The notes: a model not told the origin generated them from the letters alone. Shown: positions 1-7,770, numbered from the stretch's first letter. The stretch: 15,130 nt of DNA from Chloroflexota bacterium (GCA_013697395.1 JACCWY010000245.1:1-15130); one strand, 5' to 3'. Translations and numbers: made by a program.

Positions 1-293
1 TCCTCGAACGGGTGGGCCGGAGCAGGCGGCGCAGCATCTCCATCGTCGTCCCACGACTCCGCCCACGGGTCGTTGACCGGTGGCTCCGGCTCGGCCGGCA
101 GGTAGTCGGCGCCGGGCGCGTCCGCCGGCGGCCAGTCGCCCCATCCCGACGTCGGGTCGGCCGTGCGCTCGCCCCAGGGATCGTCGGCAAACCACGGCTC
201 CTCGCGCCGGGGTCGCGCGGGCACGCCGGGATCGTCGGCCGGCAACGAGTCGTCGCGGTCTCGCGGCAGTGGCCGGTCCCATGGGTCGCTCAC
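1..293 (-). CDS. Acidic Trp/Pro-rich protein, N-terminal part (runs off left edge)
   Basis: I do not recognise this protein. It starts at a GTG (complement of 291-293) whose GTGA overlaps the TGA stop of the upstream EamA gene, which implies translational coupling. The frame stays open to the window edge, giving 97 visible residues. The composition is extreme: many Asp, Glu, Pro and Ala, no membrane segment, and seven Trp (residues 5, 34, 40, 51, 54, 77, 81). DPW recurs at residues 3-5, 38-40 and 75-77, about 36 residues apart, with an EPW at 32-34. It looks disordered and may be the N-terminal tail of a larger protein whose folded part lies outside the window. It has the same GC-rich codon style as its neighbours. 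That it is coding is supported by the overlap and open frame; the function is unknown. Confidence 0.6.
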   Translation of the reverse strand, partial: MSDPWDRPLPRDRDDSLPADDPGVPARPRREEPWFADDPWGERTADPTSGWGDWPPADAPGADYLPAEPEPPVNDPWAESWDDDGDAAPPAPAHPFE

Positions 294-1213
294 TCGTGAA
301 GACCACCGGGTACGCGGCTCACGCTGGCATCATAACGAAGGCCCACCACGACCACGCCCGCCAGGACCAACATCGAGCCGATGAACAGGCGCGCATCCAT
401 CTGCTCTCCGAGAAGCGTCACGCCGATGGCAATGCCCACCACGGGGAAGATGTAGGTGACCATGGTCGTCAGCGTGGCACCGATGTTCTCGATCAGGAAG
501 AAGAACAGGATGTAGGCCACGAACGAGCCGAGGAGCCCGAGCCAGGCCAGGGACACGAGCGTGCTGGGCTCCGCCGGGACGATGACTCCGCCATCCGCGA
601 TGAGCGCGAGGACCCACATGTCGACGGCCGCGAAGATGAGGGTCCCGCCGGCCACGATGTAGCGGTGGTTGTGGCCGATCCGGTTGCGCGCATACGAGGC
701 ACCTGCAGCGTACGAGATGGCCGCAAGGACCACCGCCAGGGCTCCGATGAGCCCTGACAGGTCCGCCCGCAGGGTCAGCTCACGGGTAGCCAGGATGGCC
801 GCGCCGATGAATCCGATCGCGAGCCCGGCGACGCGAAGCGAGGTCACCGGCTCGGTGCGCAGGACCAGGCCGGCGATGACGAGACTGAAGATCGGCACCA
901 GCGAGTTGAGGACGGCCGCGGTCCCGGAGTCGACGAACTGCTCCGCCCAGCTGATGAGAAAGATCGGGATCGCGGCGTTGATCGCGCCCAGCACGACCAG
1001 CGCCATCCAGTCGCCGCCGGAGCGCGGCCACGGGACCCGAAGCAGCATGACGAGCGTGACCATGGCGACGGCGCCGAGCGACATGCGCCACGCGACCATC
1101 GTGGCAGGCGGGATCTCCTCCAGCGAGATCTTGATCCACGCGAACGATGAGCCCCAGATCAGGCCGAGCAGCAGGAAGGCAGCCGGAAGCAGCCACCTGG
1201 GACGATCGGACAT
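290..1213 (-). CDS. EamA/DMT-family transporter
   Basis: Predicted inner-membrane transporter of 307 residues with about ten hydrophobic segments. It has the usual two EamA repeats, roughly residues 8-144 and 153-292. The first opens with LIWGSSFAWIKI, the typical start of this family, and the second ends near LLGEQMDARLFIGSMLVLAGV. The family exports or imports small metabolites such as amino acids or nucleotide-related compounds; the substrate cannot be read from sequence. I chose the ATG at 1213 because it starts right before the first membrane helix, gives a normal family length and has a TAGCCT -10 element 7 bases upstream. The open frame continues to 1411, but that would overlap the 67-residue gene upstream and adds only arginine-rich, non-family sequence. 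The 3' end overlaps the start of the Trp-rich protein. Confidence 0.88.
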   Translation of the reverse strand: MSDRPRWLLPAAFLLLGLIWGSSFAWIKISLEEIPPATMVAWRMSLGAVAMVTLVMLLRVPWPRSGGDWMALVVLGAINAAIPIFLISWAEQFVDSGTAAVLNSLVPIFSLVIAGLVLRTEPVTSLRVAGLAIGFIGAAILATRELTLRADLSGLIGALAVVLAAISYAAGASYARNRIGHNHRYIVAGGTLIFAAVDMWVLALIADGGVIVPAEPSTLVSLAWLGLLGSFVAYILFFFLIENIGATLTTMVTYIFPVVGIAIGVTLLGEQMDARLFIGSMLVLAGVVVVGLRYDASVSRVPGGLHE

Positions 1214-1220
1214 CCGACAA

Positions 1221-1226
1221 AGGCTA
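1221..1226 (-). promoter_or_regulatory. -10 element for the EamA gene
   Basis: TAGCCT on the minus strand ends 7 bases before the ATG at 1213. This fits TANNNT with a start site at or next to the ATG, so the mRNA is probably leaderless. No Shine-Dalgarno sequence or clear -35 box is seen. Confidence 0.4.
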
Positions 1227-1260
1227 GCGTAAGCGTGGTGCCGACGCTCCCCGGGCTCGG

Positions 1261-1464
1261 TCAGTCCGAGGCGGCCCACATGACGAGGCCGATCGCGACC
1301 ACGCCGAGCACGAGACCGATGAAGGCTGCCGTGCCCTCGGGGCCCTCGCCGCCAACGGTCGGGAGGGCGGCGTTGATGACGCTGAGACCCACCACCATGT
1401 ACCCGAGCCACAGGACAAAGGCCACGGCGGCGATGATTCCGCGCCTGTTTCGATCTCGAACCAT
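1261..1464 (-). CDS. Small two-helix membrane protein
   Basis: Unrecognised 67-residue protein. A basic N-terminus (MVRDRNRRG) precedes a hydrophobic helix at about residues 9-31. A short Gly/Glu loop (GGEGPEG, 38-44) follows, then a second helix at about 45-64 and a short acidic tail. Positive-inside charge suggests that both ends are cytoplasmic. It lies between the EamA gene and the dtxR-like gene, with 47 and 26 bases on either side. A TAGCAT -10 element lies 10 bases before the ATG, so it probably has its own near-leaderless transcript. The hydrophobic pattern and promoter support a real gene; it matches no family I can name. Confidence 0.7.
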   Translation of the reverse strand: MVRDRNRRGIIAAVAFVLWLGYMVVGLSVINAALPTVGGEGPEGTAAFIGLVLGVVAIGLVMWAASD

Positions 1465-1474
1465 GCTGGCCGGA

Positions 1475-1480
1475 ATGCTA
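1475..1480 (-). promoter_or_regulatory. -10 element for the 67-residue membrane protein
   Basis: TAGCAT on the minus strand lies 10 bases before the ATG at 1464, with no ribosome binding site between. It sits inside the 8-base palindrome TGCTAGCA and is identical to the -10 hexamers proposed for three other genes in the window. Confidence 0.4.
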
Positions 1481-1490
1481 GCAGACCGAT

Positions 1491-2261
1491 TCAGCCGGTC
1501 GCCGCGAGGCGGGCACGCTCCGGAACGCGGTGGAACAGGGCCTCGTCGGCGCGACCCTCGAGCATGCGCAGCTTCGCCGCCGCCACCAGGCCGATCGTCA
1601 CCGAGTGACCGTCGTCGGCGCCAGCGGCCACCCGCCGCAGCGTCATCGTCCCGATGTGCTCGGCGACCTCCACGACCTCGAAGGCGTTCCCGGGGCGCAC
1701 CCCGTTCTCCTGCAGGAAGGTCAGCAGGCGAGCGTCCTCCTCCGCCTCCTCGGTGACGCGCAGGACCGTCACGGTCGAGCCCGCGGCCGCAGCCGAGAGC
1801 GCAAGGCCGGCGGGACGGTCGGGCGTGTGGCCCTCGCGCGGGATCGGGTTACCGTGCGGGCAGGTCGGCGGCCGGCCCAGCAGGTCGTCGATGCGGTCCG
1901 TCACCCGGTCGCTCAGGGCGTTCTGGAGGTGATGCGCCTCCTCGTCGGCATCGGCCCATCCGAGCCCGATGACCTCCGTGAGCAGCCACTCGGACAACGC
2001 GTGGCGGCGGAACGTGCGTTCCGCCGCGGTCCGGCCGTGCTCGGTGAGATTGAGCTGGCGGGTTTCGGCGTCGACCGACAGCAGCCCCTCGCGGACGAGG
2101 CGCGTGACCATCTCGGAGACCGTCGCGGGGCTGACGCCCATTCGTTCGGCCAGCCGTGCGGCGATGACCGGCTGCCCCTCGCCGTGCATGTAGCGGATGG
2201 TCATCAGGTACTCGGCAGCGGCCTCGGTCGGCTGAGCTACGTCTTCGGCCGTTGTTGCCAT
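1491..2261 (-). CDS. DtxR/MntR-family metalloregulator with altered metal ligands
   Basis: Metal-sensing transcriptional repressor of 256 residues, somewhat longer than DtxR (226). Domains in order: winged helix-turn-helix at about 12-75 (recognition helix near SPATVSEMVTRLVREG); metal-binding and dimerisation domain at about 76-140, ending in the family motif CPHGNPIP (134-141); and an SH3-like FeoA-type C-terminal domain at about 152-232. In my hand alignment to Corynebacterium DtxR, ancillary ligands His79 and Glu83 are kept (H87, E91). The primary-site residues Cys102, Glu105 and His106 become H110, Q113 and N114, His98 becomes D106, and Met10 becomes E17. Iron or manganese sensing is therefore likely by family, but the metal is uncertain. 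A TAGAAT -10 lies 6 bases before the ATG. Possible targets in the window include the Gdt1-type transporter; this is inference. Confidence 0.88.
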   Translation of the reverse strand: MATTAEDVAQPTEAAAEYLMTIRYMHGEGQPVIAARLAERMGVSPATVSEMVTRLVREGLLSVDAETRQLNLTEHGRTAAERTFRRHALSEWLLTEVIGLGWADADEEAHHLQNALSDRVTDRIDDLLGRPPTCPHGNPIPREGHTPDRPAGLALSAAAAGSTVTVLRVTEEAEEDARLLTFLQENGVRPGNAFEVVEVAEHIGTMTLRRVAAGADDGHSVTIGLVAAAKLRMLEGRADEALFHRVPERARLAATG

Positions 2262-2267
2262 GCCCTG

Positions 2268-2273
2268 ATTCTA
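2268..2273 (-). promoter_or_regulatory. -10 element for the dtxR-like gene
   Basis: TAGAAT on the minus strand is followed by six bases (CAGGGC) and then the ATG. No Shine-Dalgarno fits in this space, so the transcript is most likely leaderless. The same hexamer and spacing occur before acsA. Confidence 0.5.
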
Positions 2274-2296
2274 GTTTGGCGCCGGCCGAACGCGGC

Positions 2297-3964
2297 CTAT
2301 GACGGACGCGCGACGCTGATGGCAGTCGCCTGGTTCAGGGCCGGCGTGTACGTGAACCCGGTCCGCGTGATCGCGCTCACCGTGAACACCACCGAAGGGG
2401 TCGCGCTGCGGGAGAGGTTGGCGCTCGTCACGCTGCACGTGCCGCTGGAGCCCGTCGTGCAGCTCGCGGACGTTCCGGGCGTCCACCCGCCGTTGACGAC
2501 GGCACTGGGCAAGGCGGCTCCGGTGCCGTCGCGCACCGAGATGGTCACCGTCGCACGCCAGCTCTTGGAGCTGACCGTCCTCGCGGCCGCGGTCAGGCTC
2601 TGGATCCGCATCGTCGGCGCCGGCGCTGCGACGGTCACCGCCTGAGAGGCCGTGGATCTCGCGAGGTCGTCATCGGTCACCGTCAGGGTCACCGTGTACG
2701 TGCCGGCGGTCGCATAGGTGTGCGCCGGGCTCACCACCGAGGATCCGGTGCTGTCGCCGAACGCCCATGCGTGCGTCATCGTGCCGTCGGTGTCGGAGGA
2801 TGTGTTCGTGAAGGTGCAGGCCAGGCCGCTGCAGCTCGACGAGAACGCGGCCGTGGGTGGGATGTTTACCGGCGCGATTACGGTGATGGACCGCTCCGCC
2901 GTCGCCGTCGCGCCATGCTCATCGGTCACGGTCAGGCGCACGGTGTACGGCCCGCCGGCGGGGTACGGATGCAGGGCAACGGCCTCCCCGGAACCGGTGC
3001 CGTCGCCGAAGTCCCAGACCTGGGTCAGCGGCCCGTCATCGGTCGACGTGCTCGTGAATGTGCAGGCCAGGCCCGTGCACGAGTCGGTGAAGGAAGCGAT
3101 GGGGACCTGGTTCTGCGGGGCCGGGGGGAGCCATGAGTATCCGACCGACCAGCTGACGGCGGCGAGCTTCGCCTGGCCCGCGACGGAGGGGTGGAAGTAG
3201 TCGCCCGAGACGTCGGAGGCCAGGAACGGGGTGCTGTAGGCGGCCAATCCGTCCCAGAGGCAGCGCGGGGTGGCGGCGCAGACCTCGGAGAGGGAAAGAT
3301 TGAAGTCGGAGTTGCGCTTCGCGACTCGGGCGCGGCGGTCCACGTCCGCCTGCGCCGTGGAGGTCGGGTTCGCGAGCAGCGACTGGCAGACGCCGCCGAT
3401 GCTCCAGATGAATCGAGCCCAGAAGTTGCCCTTGAACAGGTCGTACAGGCCCTGCACGCGCGGGATGCTGGAGACGTAGACGTAGGTGTTCGGGCTGTTG
3501 CGCAGCTCCCCAAGCGCAGCCGCGAACTGGGAACGGAATGCCACGACATCGGTCATCTGCGACTCGGTCGGCGTGCAGACGTCATTCCCCCCGACCAGGA
3601 CGGTGAGGTAATCAGGCTGCACCGCGACGGCGTTGGCCACCTGCTGCTGAAGGTTCGCCATCTTCGCGCCGCTGACCGCGAAGTTGAAGTTGCGTCCCTG
3701 GATGGGTGCCCCGGCGCTGAGGAGCCGCAGGTAATGGCTGTTGACGGTGCCGCTGGTGCCGGTCGACCAGGAGTTCTGCGGCGCATCGACGCCGAGCCCC
3801 CCGGCCGTGCTGGCCGCCTGCGTGATCGAGTCACCCACGGCGGCCATCGTGTCGGGGAGGGGCAGTGCCGGCGCTGCGGCGGCTGCGGCAGGCCGCACTC
3901 CCGCAACGAGCGTGAAGGTCAGGACGACGAGGATGAGGGCGCGCCGAACTCGGGACGCGGACAC
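2297..3964 (-). CDS. Secreted SGNH/GDSL hydrolase with two PKD domains
   Basis: Predicted extracellular esterase, lipase or carbohydrate esterase of 555 residues. A signal peptide covers about residues 1-29 (Arg-rich start, hydrophobic core, AAAAA end). The SGNH domain follows at about 36-280: block I GDSITQA with nucleophile S46, block II Gly at G99 (AVSGA), block III GGND with N127, and block V DYFHP with D255 and H258, so all four catalytic blocks are present. PKD domains lie at about 286-364 and 368-446; each carries a Cys pair (C..GLAC) and a WDFGDG or WAFGDS motif. The tail (451-553) looks Ig-like, with another Cys pair (C502, C510). PKD domains usually serve polysaccharide or protein binding at the cell surface. 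The start codon is GTG at 3962-3964, chosen because it gives the full signal peptide. Substrate is unknown. Confidence 0.9.
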   Translation of the reverse strand: MSASRVRRALILVVLTFTLVAGVRPAAAAAAPALPLPDTMAAVGDSITQAASTAGGLGVDAPQNSWSTGTSGTVNSHYLRLLSAGAPIQGRNFNFAVSGAKMANLQQQVANAVAVQPDYLTVLVGGNDVCTPTESQMTDVVAFRSQFAAALGELRNSPNTYVYVSSIPRVQGLYDLFKGNFWARFIWSIGGVCQSLLANPTSTAQADVDRRARVAKRNSDFNLSLSEVCAATPRCLWDGLAAYSTPFLASDVSGDYFHPSVAGQAKLAAVSWSVGYSWLPPAPQNQVPIASFTDSCTGLACTFTSTSTDDGPLTQVWDFGDGTGSGEAVALHPYPAGGPYTVRLTVTDEHGATATAERSITVIAPVNIPPTAAFSSSCSGLACTFTNTSSDTDGTMTHAWAFGDSTGSSVVSPAHTYATAGTYTVTLTVTDDDLARSTASQAVTVAAPAPTMRIQSLTAAARTVSSKSWRATVTISVRDGTGAALPSAVVNGGWTPGTSASCTTGSSGTCSVTSANLSRSATPSVVFTVSAITRTGFTYTPALNQATAISVARPS

Positions 3965-3994
3965 GGTGGGTTCCCCGCTGGGTCGATTCTCTCG

Positions 3995-4023
3995 ATCCTA
4001 CTCCCCGCGATCGCACATGTACA
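3995..4023 (-). promoter_or_regulatory. Candidate promoter for the SGNH hydrolase
   Basis: On the minus strand TGTACA (4018-4023, 4 of 6 match to TTGACA) and TAGGAT (3995-4000) are 17 bases apart. The start site would fall about 25 bases before the GTG codon, leaving room for a weak GGGGAA ribosome site. The -35 box lies inside the palindrome CATGTACATG (4016-4025). The rest of the 98-base gap to acsA shows nothing clear. Confidence 0.35.
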
Positions 4024-4062
4024 TGACGTACCGCCCTTGCAGACTGCGTACGACCAGGGGCG

Positions 4063-6036
4063 TCAGTCTTCGGCCTTGCCTGACTGGTCGCGGATTGCGG
4101 TGACGACGTTCTCGTCGGCCAGCGTCGTCACGTCGCCGAGGTCGCGCTGCTCGGCGATGTCGCGCAGCAGGCGGCGCATGATCTTCCCCGATCGGGTCTT
4201 GGGCAGGTCCGGCGTGAACAGGATCTGTTTTGGCCGCGCGAACTTGCCGATCATCTCCGCCACGTGCTCCCGCAGCTTGCCCCCGAGCTCGTCCGAGGCC
4301 TCGAAGCCGGAGCGCAGGATCACGTAGCTGAAGATGGCCTGGCCGGTGAGCGGGTCGCTGCGGCCGACGACCGCGGCCTCGGCCACCGATGGATGCGAGA
4401 CGAGCGCCGACTCGACCTCCGTCGTGCTGATCCGATGGCCGGAGACATTCATGACGTCGTCGACGCGCCCCAGCAGCCAGTAGTAGCCCTCCTCGTCGCG
4501 CTTGCAGCCGTCGCCGGGAAAGTAGCGCCCCGGATACTTCGACCAGTAGGTCTGCTCGTAGCGCTCGGGGTCGCCGTAGATGCCGCGCAGCATGGCCGGC
4601 CACGGCCGCTCGAGGACGAGGTAGCCACCACCGCCCAGCGGGACCGAGGTCCCGCCCTCGTCGACGACGTCGGCAACGACGCCTGGAAACGGGAAGGTGG
4701 CGGACCCGGGTTTGAGCGTCGTGATGCCGGGCAGGGGCGTGATCATGATCATGCCCGTCTCCGTCTGCCACCACGTGTCGACCACCGGGCAGCGGCCACC
4801 GCCGATCTCCTTCCAGTACCACGCCCACGCCTCGGGATTGATCGGCTCACCCACGCTGCCGAGCAGGCGAAGCGCCGAGAGGTCGTCGCCGGCGAACGCG
4901 TCGGCGCCGTACTTCATGAGCGCGCGGATGGCGGTCGGGGCGGTGTAGAGGATCGTCGCCCGATACTTCGCCGCGATCCGGGCCCATCGGTCCTTATCAG
5001 GAAAGTCGATGGCGCCCTCGTAGATGATCCCTGTCGCGCCGTTGGCGAGCGGCCCATACACGATGTAGGAGTGGCCGGTCACCCAGCCGATGTCGGCCAT
5101 GCACCAGTAGACGTCGGACTCCGGCTTGAGATCGAAGGTGTACCGATGCGTCGCGCTCACCCCGGCGAGGTAACCACCGGTCGTGTGCATGATGCCCTTC
5201 GGCTTGGCCGTCGTGCCCGACGTGTAGAGCAGGTACAGCAGGTCCTCGGAGTCCATCGGCTCCGGATCCGCCGTCGTCGGCTGGTCGGCGATGAGGTCGT
5301 GATACCAGTGGTCCCGGCTCTCGTCCCAATCGACGGAGTCGTCGGTGCGCTTGACGACCACGCAGTGCCGGACCGATGAGGTACGGCCGATCGCGTCGTC
5401 CGCACTCTTCTTCAGCGGAACGGTCGCGCCCTTGCGGTAGCCGCCGTCAGCGGTGATGACGACCGTGCACTCGGCATCGTCGATGCGGTCGGCCAGCGCA
5501 TCGGCACTGAAGCCACCGAAGACCACGGAGTGCGGCGCCCCGATGCGGGTGCAGGCAAGCATCGCGACCGGCAGCTCGGGGATCATCGGCATGTAGATGG
5601 CGACCCGGTCGCCCTTCTTCACGCCGAGGCCGCGAAGGGCATTCGCGAAGCGGCAGACCTCGTCGAGCAGCTCGGCGTAGGTGATCGTCCGCGTGTCGCC
5701 TGGCTCACCCTCCCAGAAATAGGCGACGCGGTCGCCCAGGCCGGCGCCCACGTGACGGTCCAGGCAGTTGGCGCTGACGTTCAGCTTGCCGCCGATGAAC
5801 CACTTGGCGTACGGAGCTTCCCACGTATAGAGGTCCGTCCACGGCTCCATCCAGTCGAGCCGGTTGCCCTCCTCCGTCCAGAAGGCGCGGAAGCCCTCCT
5901 CTGAGGCCGTGCGGTCGTAGATCGACGCGTCGTTCAGCAGGGCGGCCCCGCGAAACTCGGGCGAAGGCTCGAAGGTGCGGTCCTCGCGCAGGAGGTTTTC
6001 GATTGCCTGGCGGGCGTAGCGCCCCTCGATCGACAT
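4063..6036 (-). CDS. acsA: Acetyl-CoA synthetase (AMP-forming)
   Basis: Converts acetate, ATP and CoA to acetyl-CoA, AMP and pyrophosphate in the cytoplasm; feeds acetate into central metabolism. At 657 residues it is full length for Acs. Family marks in order: the N-terminal AcsA region with WFIGGKLNVSANCLDRH (79-95); the adenylation P-loop YTSGTTAKPKG (271-281); the acetate-pocket motif TWWQTETG (421-428); the hinge and ribose-binding region FPGDGCKRDEEGYYWLLGR (506-524); DDVMNVSGHRIST (526-538); and the C-terminal PKTRSGKIMRR with catalytic K618, the lysine that is acetylated in studied homologues. The double Trp of the pocket favours acetate over larger acids. A TAGAAT -10 lies 6 bases before the ATG. 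It is divergent from an MHS-type symporter, which may supply the substrate. Confidence 0.96.
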   Translation of the reverse strand: MSIEGRYARQAIENLLREDRTFEPSPEFRGAALLNDASIYDRTASEEGFRAFWTEEGNRLDWMEPWTDLYTWEAPYAKWFIGGKLNVSANCLDRHVGAGLGDRVAYFWEGEPGDTRTITYAELLDEVCRFANALRGLGVKKGDRVAIYMPMIPELPVAMLACTRIGAPHSVVFGGFSADALADRIDDAECTVVITADGGYRKGATVPLKKSADDAIGRTSSVRHCVVVKRTDDSVDWDESRDHWYHDLIADQPTTADPEPMDSEDLLYLLYTSGTTAKPKGIMHTTGGYLAGVSATHRYTFDLKPESDVYWCMADIGWVTGHSYIVYGPLANGATGIIYEGAIDFPDKDRWARIAAKYRATILYTAPTAIRALMKYGADAFAGDDLSALRLLGSVGEPINPEAWAWYWKEIGGGRCPVVDTWWQTETGMIMITPLPGITTLKPGSATFPFPGVVADVVDEGGTSVPLGGGGYLVLERPWPAMLRGIYGDPERYEQTYWSKYPGRYFPGDGCKRDEEGYYWLLGRVDDVMNVSGHRISTTEVESALVSHPSVAEAAVVGRSDPLTGQAIFSYVILRSGFEASDELGGKLREHVAEMIGKFARPKQILFTPDLPKTRSGKIMRRLLRDIAEQRDLGDVTTLADENVVTAIRDQSGKAED

Positions 6037-6042
6037 GCGCGG

Positions 6043-6048
6043 ATTCTA
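6043..6048 (-). promoter_or_regulatory. -10 element for acsA
   Basis: TAGAAT on the minus strand is followed by CCGCGC and the ATG of acsA. This matches the arrangement before the dtxR-like gene and implies a leaderless mRNA. No convincing -35 box is present. Confidence 0.5.
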
Positions 6049-6286
6049 AACCCGCCCGGATGGTCTCCTTCGCGGCTCACCGCCCGTCGGGCCGGGCCGC
6101 GCGTGCCAACTGGCTGGCAGGCTTGACTCGGCAGTTAAATTGCAGGCGGCTAGCGGGGGCCGTGTTGCACAGGGCGGACAGAGAAGGTTGGGCCGTCGTC
6201 GTGAGGTAGCCACGCGCCGTGACCCTGGGTCGACCGAGCATCGACCATCGAGTTGGCCTGCACGACTTGCCTGGAGGTGAGATCCC
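6049..6286. promoter_or_regulatory. acsA / MHS symporter divergent intergenic region
   Basis: About 240 bases without a gene. It holds a dyad TGCCA-N6-TGGCA at 6104-6119 followed by a TTGACT -35-like box at 6123-6128; I could not place a good -10 for it. From 6222 to 6267 there is a stretch (ACCCTGGG ... CGAGTTGGCCT ... ACGAC) that partly repeats at 7783-7821. A strong Shine-Dalgarno GGAGGTGA (6273-6280) precedes the GTG at 6287, so the symporter is translated from a leadered mRNA, unlike most genes here. Confidence 0.4.
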
Positions 6287-7732
6287 GTGGCCACCACTGC
6301 CCAGAGTGCCCCGACCCGCGCGAGAACCTACGACTACAACATCCCCTTCGTCATCGGCGCATCGGCCGCCGGCACGATGATCGAGTGGTACGACTTCTAC
6401 CTGTACGGCGTCCTCGCGATCCTCTTCGCGTCGCAGTTCTATCCGCCCGGCAACGAGGTCGCCGCCCTGCTCGCGACGCTTGCCACGTTCGGCGCCGGCT
6501 TCGCCGTCCGCCCGTTCGGCGCTGTCTTCTTCGGCCGCATCGGCGACCTCATCGGTCGCAAGTTCACGTTCCTCGTCACGATCTCGCTCATGGGCGGCGC
6601 CACCACGCTCATCGGCATCCTGCCGACCTACGAGAGCATCGGGCTGCTCGCGCCGATCCTCCTGGTCCTCATTCGCCTGCTGCAGGGCCTCGCGCTCGGC
6701 GGCGAGTACGGCGGCGCGGCGATCTACGTGGCCGAGCATTCGCCGGACAAGAAGCGCGGCTTCTTCACGAGCTGGATCCAGACGACCGCGACGCTCGGCC
6801 TGCTGCTGGCGCTCGTGGTCATCGGCGTGACCCGGGTCACCATGGGCGAGGAAGCCTTCACCGCATGGGGCTGGCGGATCCCGTTCCTGCTGTCGGCCAT
6901 CCTGGTGGCCATTGCCCTCTACATCCGCCTGAAGCTGCGCGAGACACCGCTCTTCTCTCGGTTGAAGGACGCGGGCAACGCGTCGACCCAGCCGCTGAAG
7001 GACAGCCTCGGCAACCGACGCAACTGGGGGCTGATCCTGCTCGTGCTCATCGGCATGACGGCCGGCCAGGCGGTGGTCTGGTACACGGGGCAGTTCTACG
7101 CGCTGCTCTTCCTGCAGACATCGATGGGCGTGCCGCTCGTCGACACCTACATCATCGTGGGCGTGGCCATCGTGCTCGCGACGCCGTTCTTCATCTTCTT
7201 CGGCTGGCTGAGCGACAGGATCGGGCGCAAGCCGATCATCCTGGGGGGCTGCCTGGTCGCGGCGATCACCTATTTCCCGATCTACAACCTGATGAACACC
7301 TTCTCGCATCCCACCTTCGGAGCCGATGGGAAGGTCGTGGCCGGTGGCGCCGCGCCTGACATCGTGCCGCTGATCGCGCTGGTCTTCATCCAGGTCGTGT
7401 ACGTGACGGCGGTGTACGGCCCGATCGCCGCATTCCTGGTCGAGTTCTTCCCCGCCAAGATCCGGTACACCTCGCTGTCGCTGCCGTATCACCTCGGCAA
7501 CGGCTGGTTCGGCGGCTTCGTGCCGCTCATCGCCACGGCGATCGTGACCGCAACCGGCAACATCTACGCCGGGCTCTTCTACCCCATCATCGTCGCGCTC
7601 ATGTCGGTGGTGGGCGGCGGGCTCTTCATCAGGGAGACGTTCCGCAACCGCATCTGGGACGAGGTCGGCGGCGAGGAGGGACCTCGCACCGCCGAGGGCG
7701 CCGCCGCGGAAGGAGGCACGCTCGCCGGGTAG
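6287..7732 (+). CDS. MFS symporter, MHS (metabolite:H+) type
   Basis: Inner-membrane transporter of 481 residues with about twelve membrane segments. It has the marks of the metabolite:H+ symporter family (ProP, KgtP, ShiA type): GTMIEWYDFYLYG (29-41), RPFGAVFFGRIGDLIGRK (75-92), RLLQGLALGGEYGGAAIYVAEHSP (130-153), GWRIPFLLS (195-203) and a second A-motif GWLSDRIGRKP (306-316). A polar loop of about 25 residues near 333-360 is probably extracytoplasmic. Family substrates are organic acids, proline/betaine and similar solutes; which one cannot be read here. The GTG start is fixed by a strong GGAGGTGA ribosome site 6 bases upstream. Divergence from acsA suggests an acetate or monocarboxylate role, which is inference. 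The acidic C-terminal tail (about 455-481) is low complexity. Confidence 0.92.
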   Translation: MATTAQSAPTRARTYDYNIPFVIGASAAGTMIEWYDFYLYGVLAILFASQFYPPGNEVAALLATLATFGAGFAVRPFGAVFFGRIGDLIGRKFTFLVTISLMGGATTLIGILPTYESIGLLAPILLVLIRLLQGLALGGEYGGAAIYVAEHSPDKKRGFFTSWIQTTATLGLLLALVVIGVTRVTMGEEAFTAWGWRIPFLLSAILVAIALYIRLKLRETPLFSRLKDAGNASTQPLKDSLGNRRNWGLILLVLIGMTAGQAVVWYTGQFYALLFLQTSMGVPLVDTYIIVGVAIVLATPFFIFFGWLSDRIGRKPIILGGCLVAAITYFPIYNLMNTFSHPTFGADGKVVAGGAAPDIVPLIALVFIQVVYVTAVYGPIAAFLVEFFPAKIRYTSLSLPYHLGNGWFGGFVPLIATAIVTATGNIYAGLFYPIIVALMSVVGGGLFIRETFRNRIWDEVGGEEGPRTAEGAAAEGGTLAG

Positions 7733-7770
7733 CGGCTGCTGCTCGACACCGTTAGGGCTCGCGCAGGTCA

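Noticed and set aside
1214..1411. N-terminal extension of the EamA gene to 1411
   Set aside because: It would overlap the 67-residue membrane protein gene and add Arg/His-rich residues before the first helix. The ATG at 1213 with TAGCCT fits better.
6077..7492. 471-residue antisense open frame opposite the MHS symporter
   Set aside because: It is Arg/Asp/Glu-rich without any domain, and covers a clear twelve-helix transporter. It is the usual shadow of third-position GC bias.
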